Assembly (NCBI RefSeq): GCF_002575655.3
Contig: NC_053035.3
Span: forward strand, 87,073,322 to 87,137,321
From: Aegilops tauschii subsp. strangulata
Taxonomy: Eukaryota; Streptophyta; Magnoliopsida; Poales; Poaceae
Direction of reading: 5' to 3'
Length of the DNA stretch: 64,000 nucleotides
The notes under the pieces were generated by a model. The model saw only the letters and a list, made by a program, of their open reading frames with translations. It had not been told where the DNA came from and searched no databases. Each line of letters begins with the position of its first letter. The stretch's first letter is position 1. Positions 58,174-64,000 of the stretch are shown piece by piece. The translations under genes and the position numbers were made by a program.

Positions 58174-58799
58174 TCCTACGGGGAAAAGAATCCTATACGA
58201 CAGACCGGGTCGTATGCTTTCGATCTGGAGACCCACTCAATTGAGTGACAACTGGCAATGCGAATCTTAATGCACTTCCTTCTTCCCTGATGCCCTGCCA
58301 TGAATTCAAACTGACCATCGTGGCCATTCTCCTTACAGTTCAGATCTGGTGTCCCGACCGTCACCGCCGACGAGCTGCACCTCTCGCTGTCAGCCTGCTT
58401 GCCCCGTCCGTCGCGGCAGAACTCCTTGACGCCGGCACAATCACGCGGCTCACCCCGCCGGGCAAGTCTGTTGCTCGCCGCCGGGCGTAACTCCACTGCT
58501 CGCCGCGGTCGTTAGGCCTCTCGCTTGTCTTGTCACTAGATCAGTTTTGGAAAATCCATCAGGCATGACGTACAACAATGGTGTTGGCTGCCGCTGTCCG
58601 GATGTGTTGCCGCCATCTTGCCGTGATGCCGCCGTCGTCGTGAACGAGCGCACTGAACTGGGAATCGAGATTGGACAAAGGGAACCGCGTGAGAAGTTAC
58701 CGTGTTGTATCAAGATTCACGCTGCCAGGTGTCGCTCAATCCAGTGGGTCTCCCGATGGAAACCGTGCGACCTGGTCGGATTCTTTTCCATCCTACGGA
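58174..58799. mobile_element. Foldback DNA element with ~95 bp inverted repeats
   Basis: The left arm (about 58174-58270) and right arm (about 58705-58799) are inverted copies. Shared blocks include 'aaaagaatcc', 'gggtcg/aggtcg', 'ggagacccact' and 'gattgag/aattgag'. The interior (~430 bp) has no gene. It starts 15 bp after the stop codon of the oxidase pseudogene. I could not define a target duplication. Confidence 0.65.
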
Positions 58800-59052
58800 G
58801 GGCACTTTAATTAGTTTATCGACACTTAATTGGGTATAGTAGTACATAATTTGCTACTCACTACATCTGTACAGCCTGTACACGTTGTTGCATCTGTTTA
58901 TTTTATCAACAATGTACTGTATTATGTATTCTTCCAGTGTAAAGTCACACACGACCGAACCCTATATTTTCTCCTACCTCTACGAGCTGCCGCTACCGTT
59001 GCAACTCCGCCATCGCAAGGTCTACTATCCACTATGATACAAACAGTAGAGC
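58800..59052. other. Unassigned sequence
   Basis: No gene or repeat recognised. Confidence 0.4.
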
Positions 59053-60900
59053 TTTGACGAATCAAACCCTCAAGTCCAGATCCCGGTCGTTTCAACCCTG
59101 AAATATATAATCCCGGTCTAAATCAAACCCTGGAGTCGTTTGCCAGACAAGGATTACGAAGAATGGCCGGGATTGGTGGCGGATTCCTATTTGCCGCCCG
59201 TGGGCAGCAAACAGCAGTGGCTATGCCCCGCAGCGCCCGCGGGTGGGCCGGCCCATTTCGTGGCAGCGCATGTTACTCGTTCACTGCTGTTGACTTTTTT
59301 TTTTTGGTTTTTTCCGGTTTTTTCATCTTCTTTCTGCCTTTTTCTTTCTGGTTCTTGAGTGTTCTTTCTGGATTTATCTTTCTTTTCTTTTTTCTTTTTC
59401 CTTTTTCTTCCATTAATACATTACAAGGAAATGTTTAATCGTGTATTTTTAATCATTAATAATACTTTAATGCGACGAACAAGCTGTGTTTCTTCTGTTT
59501 ATTTTTTACTTCTCTTCCTTTTTGTGTATTATACAAGAGTTTATCATGTATTAAGAAAATGTTCATAGTATATTTAAGAAAATGTTCATTTATGTACTTA
59601 AAAAGTTCAGCGTATATGAAAAAAATGTTCAGCATATATGAAAAAAAAAGTTCAATATGTATTTTCAAATTGTTCAGTATACATCACAACGATGTTCATT
59701 GTGTATTTTCAAATTGTTTAGCATATATCACTGTAGTGTTCGTTATGTATTTACAAATTGTTTAGCGTATATCACAAAAATGTTCAATGTGTACATAAGA
59801 AATTTTCGTTGTGTATTAAAAAATGTTCAATGTATATTAAAAGGTCCACGAGTTTTGTAACAAGATTCATTAATTTGAAACAAACGTATTTGAAAAAAGG
59901 CTCACGCATTAGATAAAAAAGGTGCGCACATTTTTTTAGCAGTGCAACAGAAAAAAATGGGGCGGCCCAGCGCGGAGGACAGGTACACTCTGTGGTCAAC
60001 ACTGCTTGAAAAATTTTAAACCATACAAAACCGGTGGCCATCTTAGTAGGAAATAGCAAACAAAAAATAAGAGCCACGTGAACCAGATTTTTTTTTAAAA
60101 AAAAAAGTTTACAATTTTTGAAAAAAATGTTCACAGATTCAGAAAGAGTACAATGATTTTGAAAAGCAGCTCACGGATTTTCAAAATAAAATTCAATGTA
60201 TTTGGGAAAAAATTCACTTTCTTTGGGAAAAATTATAAAAGGAGTTCGTGGATTTGACACGGATTTGAAAAAACCCATGAGTTCTGTAAAAAGGTTCGCG
60301 AATTTGAAAAATAAAACAAATTGAAAAAAGTTTCATGCGTTCAAACAATTGTCAGATTTTCAAACATTACTCTCTTTTCAAAAAAAATTTGCAGGAAAAG
60401 ATACCAAAAACACTGCCCTGATTCTGAATTAACTTTTTCTTAAACTTGCGCACTCCAATTTAGTAACATAGGCTTGTTAGGTTGACTGGTTTAGCAACTC
60501 TCCTTGGGATCTGCAGGTCCGTGGTTCGAATCGTAGGACTTGGTGTTTTATCTTTTTCGACAATCAAATTGTTACGCTACATTTTGTTTTTGAGAAAAAT
60601 TGTTATACTAGTAAGGACGCGATCGTACACCATGGGCCGGCCCAGCTAGGTGCCACTGCGTGTGTCGGGTCGAGCTCCCGTGTAACAGAAAAAAAGACTT
60701 TTTTTTGCAGACAAAAAAAAAAAACAAATGGGCTGGCCCAGCGCAGCCTTGGCCCACCAGCCAGACAAATCCCGGTTGACATTTGTCAGGGTTTAGACCG
60801 GGATTGTATAGTTCAGGGTGCAATCAACAGGGATTTCGACTTGAGGGTTCGTTTCGCCCAAACCTCTCTACAAGTTCATGGTTTAAAATGGACTTTTTCC
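59053..60900. mobile_element. Mutator-type non-autonomous element, left end truncated
   Basis: Long inverted repeats flank a low-complexity interior. Left: 'aaccctcaagtcc', 'aaccctgaa' and 'aatcccggtctaaa' (59066-59130). Right, read on the minus strand: 'aaccctcaagtcg', 'accctgaa' and 'aatcccggtctaaa' (60855-60785). The right terminus read inward is GGAAAAAGTCCATTTTAAAC, a familiar Triticeae MULE end. The matching ~45 bp are missing on the left. The interior is T-rich then A-rich with 'aaaatgttcantgtgtat' words. A tRNA-like B box (GGTTCGAATCG) lies at 60522. Confidence 0.65.
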
Positions 60901-62485
60901 TATGTTATGTTTGTTGGCCTATGTCCATCACATGACACAAGTGCACGTCCCCATTCCGCAAGGACTACCAGATTTCCCCCTCATCCACTCTCAAGCGGTC
61001 CTTGACCAAAAAAAATGGTCTTCCTTCTCCCAGGCAGCATGGAGATGGCACAAAGCCTGCAGGGCGTCGGGGCCCACCTGCATCTCTTTCTATCTCTAGT
61101 GATTTACATAAATTTTTTATTTCTAAAAGTTCCAAAGTTCAAAATCCTGAAAGTTCAAAAAAATCCTGATGAAATCTCCATAAGTTCATGATTTTTTTAA
61201 AAGTAATCAAGAAGTTGTACTGAAAATTTTCTGGAAGTTTGAAATTTCCAGGTTTAAATTTTCTTAAAACTTTGAATTTCTGAAAGCTGGTGCTGGATTT
61301 CAAGTTTCCAAAAAGAAAAATGGACCAGGCATTGACTTATCAAAAGAGAAAAACTCACCTGCCATGTGTAGCATATTTGCTGATTGTGTGCAACCCACGA
61401 TGGCAGCTGATTTTCCACACCTCCATTGTCCTGCGTCCTCTATTAACCAACACCAAATAACAATGTGCGTCAAAACGCATTCATTAACTCAAAACAACAG
61501 GCAGGTAGTACAACGCTAAAGGTACAAACAGAAACTATGATGAAAAGGAGTACCTATGCATAAAAAACATCAAGAAGTATAACTGTAGAATGCATCACCA
61601 AGTGCAGTGTCATGTATAGACCATAATGGGACAGAATAACTTCCAAGCATAAGCAAAACTACATCAACTGTGACATTATTGTATCCACTAAACCACATTG
61701 AACCACTTAGACATCGACATTATTGCAAAAACATAATACAATCTATATACGAGGGAAAATCACTATGCACAAATCATTCACTCATCAATTGCAATGTTAA
61801 ACTTCAAGTGACTATAATGTGTTTTGCTGTGACTGCCATTGCTACAAAATTAACAGATTTTGCTAACATTCTAAAGTGACAAAACCATCCTTTACACATG
61901 GATTGAAAAATAAACTAATCCTAAACAATGAAAGAGATCCAACTAGCCAGCCAAGTAAACTACCTGATTGATTGAGTGGGGCTGGTGCTTATGGAAGGAT
62001 TCTCTAGTGTAATTTATGTATTCATCTAACCCATGTAATTTACGAAAATAATTTTAATTGCAAGTAATCTAGTGTAATGATTACTAGACATATAAGAATA
62101 AGAATTATCGCGCAGCAAGTGTGATCAGCTATCTACATATCTTGCTATACAAGAATTAGAATTATGGGTTTAAATACTCTCTTCTCTCCGTATACATCTG
62201 GTGTATATATGTGTATAATTGATGGACGTGGCTAGCAGGCGCCCGAGCGCCCGTTGGTGAGATCGAGCGCTCTTTCAAATATGGAAAGATTTGCTCGCGT
62301 GTCCGACGTAGCCCACCAAACAAGGAATCTTGTCCCACATGCATTTATTTGGAGGCCCAAAAAATTTAAAAAGCTATAACTTTTGATTTAAGCATCGAAA
62401 TCTAATTTTGCTTTCACAGCTGGGTTTCTCGCGACGAGCTCTTCAAAACTAGATCTCATATAGATAGGTTTCGTCGAACTTTTTT
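60901..62485. other. No gene recognised
   Basis: 61100-61320 is low complexity ('aaagttcaaaatcctgaa'). 61370-62160 is unique-looking but has no coding frame. 62340-62480 has phrases recalling grass TEs ('cgcgacgagctcttcaaaac'). Confidence 0.4.
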
Positions 62486-63370
62486 TTGAGGCAACTTGTG
62501 TACGATAGAGGCAACTTTAGTTCTATAGGAAAGCAACTTCATTTTTTTGCCTAGTAGGACTGTCTATTAGGTTGGTTTGTGTAAAAATGCTAAAATTATC
62601 ACAACTGGCCTTTGCTCAGTTGCCTACCATGGATATTCAGTTGCCTATCAGTGATGCCTTGCCTACAATACTATGAAATTGACCTACCATTGGTGTCCAG
62701 TTACCTGCTGTTGATAATTAGTTACCTATCATTACTGCTTAGTTGTCTAACTTTGCAAATTAGTTGCCTACAATTATGAAGTTGCTTATCATTTTGTTTT
62801 TCCTAAGTTGCCTAAAAGACTATAAAGTTACCTATTAGTGATGCTCAGATGACTGGCATTTTAAGATTGTTATGAAACCCGAGTATCAAACAAAAAAAGT
62901 TAGCAACTTTTGGGGTGTTTTTGTGCAACTCGAGTGCATTCAACAAGCAAATCATCTGTGTTTTCCATCATTATATCTGGAGATTTCAATAATTTTCACG
63001 GGCAACTCATGCAAAAATTATGAACAACTTGTGTAGGCTTGTGGGCAATTGTCTGATCCGCCCACTATGAAACTTCTCATCACCCTCTATGCAACTTATC
63101 ATCTGTCCCTACTTATGCAACCAGTCAACACCCACGACATGGCTAGCAACACCCACGCGCTCAGTAGTGTTGGCCGACAGACTCCCCCCAGAAAAGGAAA
63201 GAATAATGATGTCACACCATCCATCTCCACATAGTTTCGAAATTTGGAATCATGATAGACAATTTATATCCCACAAAAACTTTTCAACATTGTAGGCAAC
63301 TTAGGTCCCTTGATGGACAACTTTCATACAATTTTAGGCAATTGGGGTGTGTAGGCAACTTCATAGCAAT
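62486..63370. repeat. Interspersed AGTTGCCTA / GGCAACTT motif array
   Basis: The short word (A)GTTGCCTA and variants, or its partner GGCAACTT, recurs more than fifteen times at irregular 20-60 bp spacing. It resembles the GGTTGTAGC pattern at 40490-41340 in style but not in sequence. Confidence 0.6.
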
Positions 63371-63375
63371 ATAGG

Positions 63376-63440
63376 GTGTGTTTGGTTGTGGAACGAAGTG
63401 GAATGGAATGTCATGGTTCCATGGCATTCCATTCCATTAG
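63376..63440. other. Fragment of a DNA transposon end
   Basis: 'gggtgtgtttggttgtggaa' followed by inverted 'ggaatggaatg' and 'cattccattcc' resembles the end of a grass Harbinger/hAT-type element. It is cut by the LTR at 63441. Confidence 0.35.
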
Positions 63441-64000
63441 TGTGACGTCCGGATAATTAAGCTACAATAACCCTCAACTAATGATGCCACGTCACCATGA
63501 TTACTATCGTTAATCTCGTGTTGATTGAAACCCAATTCAAATTCAAATTTAAAATAAAGTCAAATTATCATTTCTTCAAACGGTAAAACAAAAATGTTCG
63601 GTGGGTTGTAAATATTCACTAACAATTTTTCATGAAAGAATTAACATGTTTCAAAATATAAAATTTCCCCTGGACATTAAACAGTGGACCAACAGCCATT
63701 TAACCAACCATTTCAATTTATAAAAATATTTAGACGATTCCAATTGTTGTGAGACTTTTTGTACATCACCAAATTATTGCAATGGAATTACGTGCCAAGT
63801 TTCAACCCTGGAAAAATTCATCTAGTACACAAACTAAATGTACAATAGCGAACAAAATACAAAAAAATAAAAGAAAAGAGAAATAGGAAAAATAGACTTT
63901 GCACTTAGGGCCCATATGCCACAGTGCAGCCCAGCCCACCAGCCGGGTCGTCCCTTTCCTCTGTTCACCGTGCACCTCGTGGACGCAGGGCGCACGTCCA
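63441..64000 (+). repeat. Start of an LTR (element continues beyond the window)
   Basis: The sequence from TGTGACGTCCGGATAATTAA has the start of a common Triticeae gypsy-type LTR, as I remember it. The end lies outside the window, so neither length nor duplication can be checked. It may be in either the 5' or 3' position. Confidence 0.55.

Overview
This is nuclear DNA of a grass, almost certainly from the wheat/barley tribe (Triticeae). The evidence is the transposon content: a complete Angela/BARE/WIS-type Copia element with 1.7 kb LTRs, two further partial relatives, a Stowaway MITE, a CACTA element with subterminal repeats and a 5S-like insert, a tRNA-derived grass SINE, and Harbinger, Mutator and hAT elements. 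The few host genes are GC-rich and monocot-like. By eye, well over half of the window is mobile DNA, much of it nested.

Layout, left to right. 1-3512 is the 3' end and 3' LTR of a gypsy-like element. It sits inside the 5' end of a Mutator-like element (3513-4863), which sits inside the integrase region of minus-strand Copia element A (4864-9469). Copia A in turn abuts the integrase region of minus-strand Copia element B (9470-15981). The missing halves of all four would be expected to the left of the window. A solo gypsy LTR (13664-15233) is inserted in the LTR of B. 15982-17575 is a TE fragment related to the 3.9 kb element at 45719. 17945-19382 holds a duplicated AT-rich block and a relic of a second glutathione S-transferase promoter. 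19383-29903 is a Harbinger-like element split by a young, complete Angela element (20899-29624).

29904-33035 holds one intact gene, a phi-class glutathione S-transferase (31762-32519). A transposon lies about 100 bp upstream of its TATA box and a SINE lies downstream. 33036-41889 has no gene: it contains a long hairpin (34721-35062), minisatellites, a (TA)n tract and a Harbinger-like element (40019-41815). The second intact gene, on the minus strand at 42701-43624, is a glutaredoxin-domain protein with an N-myristoylation start and a Cys-rich tail. It is followed by a Tourist-like MITE (44041), a 3.9 kb LTR-like unit (45719-49612), a hAT MITE (49782), a small LTR element without gag-pol (50339-52774), a LINE remnant, a CACTA element (54264-55574) and an L-gulonolactone oxidase pseudogene broken by two frameshifts (56395-58159). 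A foldback element (58174) and a Mutator-type element (to 60900) come next, and the start of another LTR (63441-64000) closes the window.

The host genes do not form a pathway. Glutathione S-transferase and the glutaredoxin-domain protein both belong to thiol/redox families, and L-gulonolactone oxidase relates to ascorbate, but they lie tens of kb apart and nothing shows they are co-regulated. All coordinates were read by eye, so boundaries without a target-site duplication are approximate.
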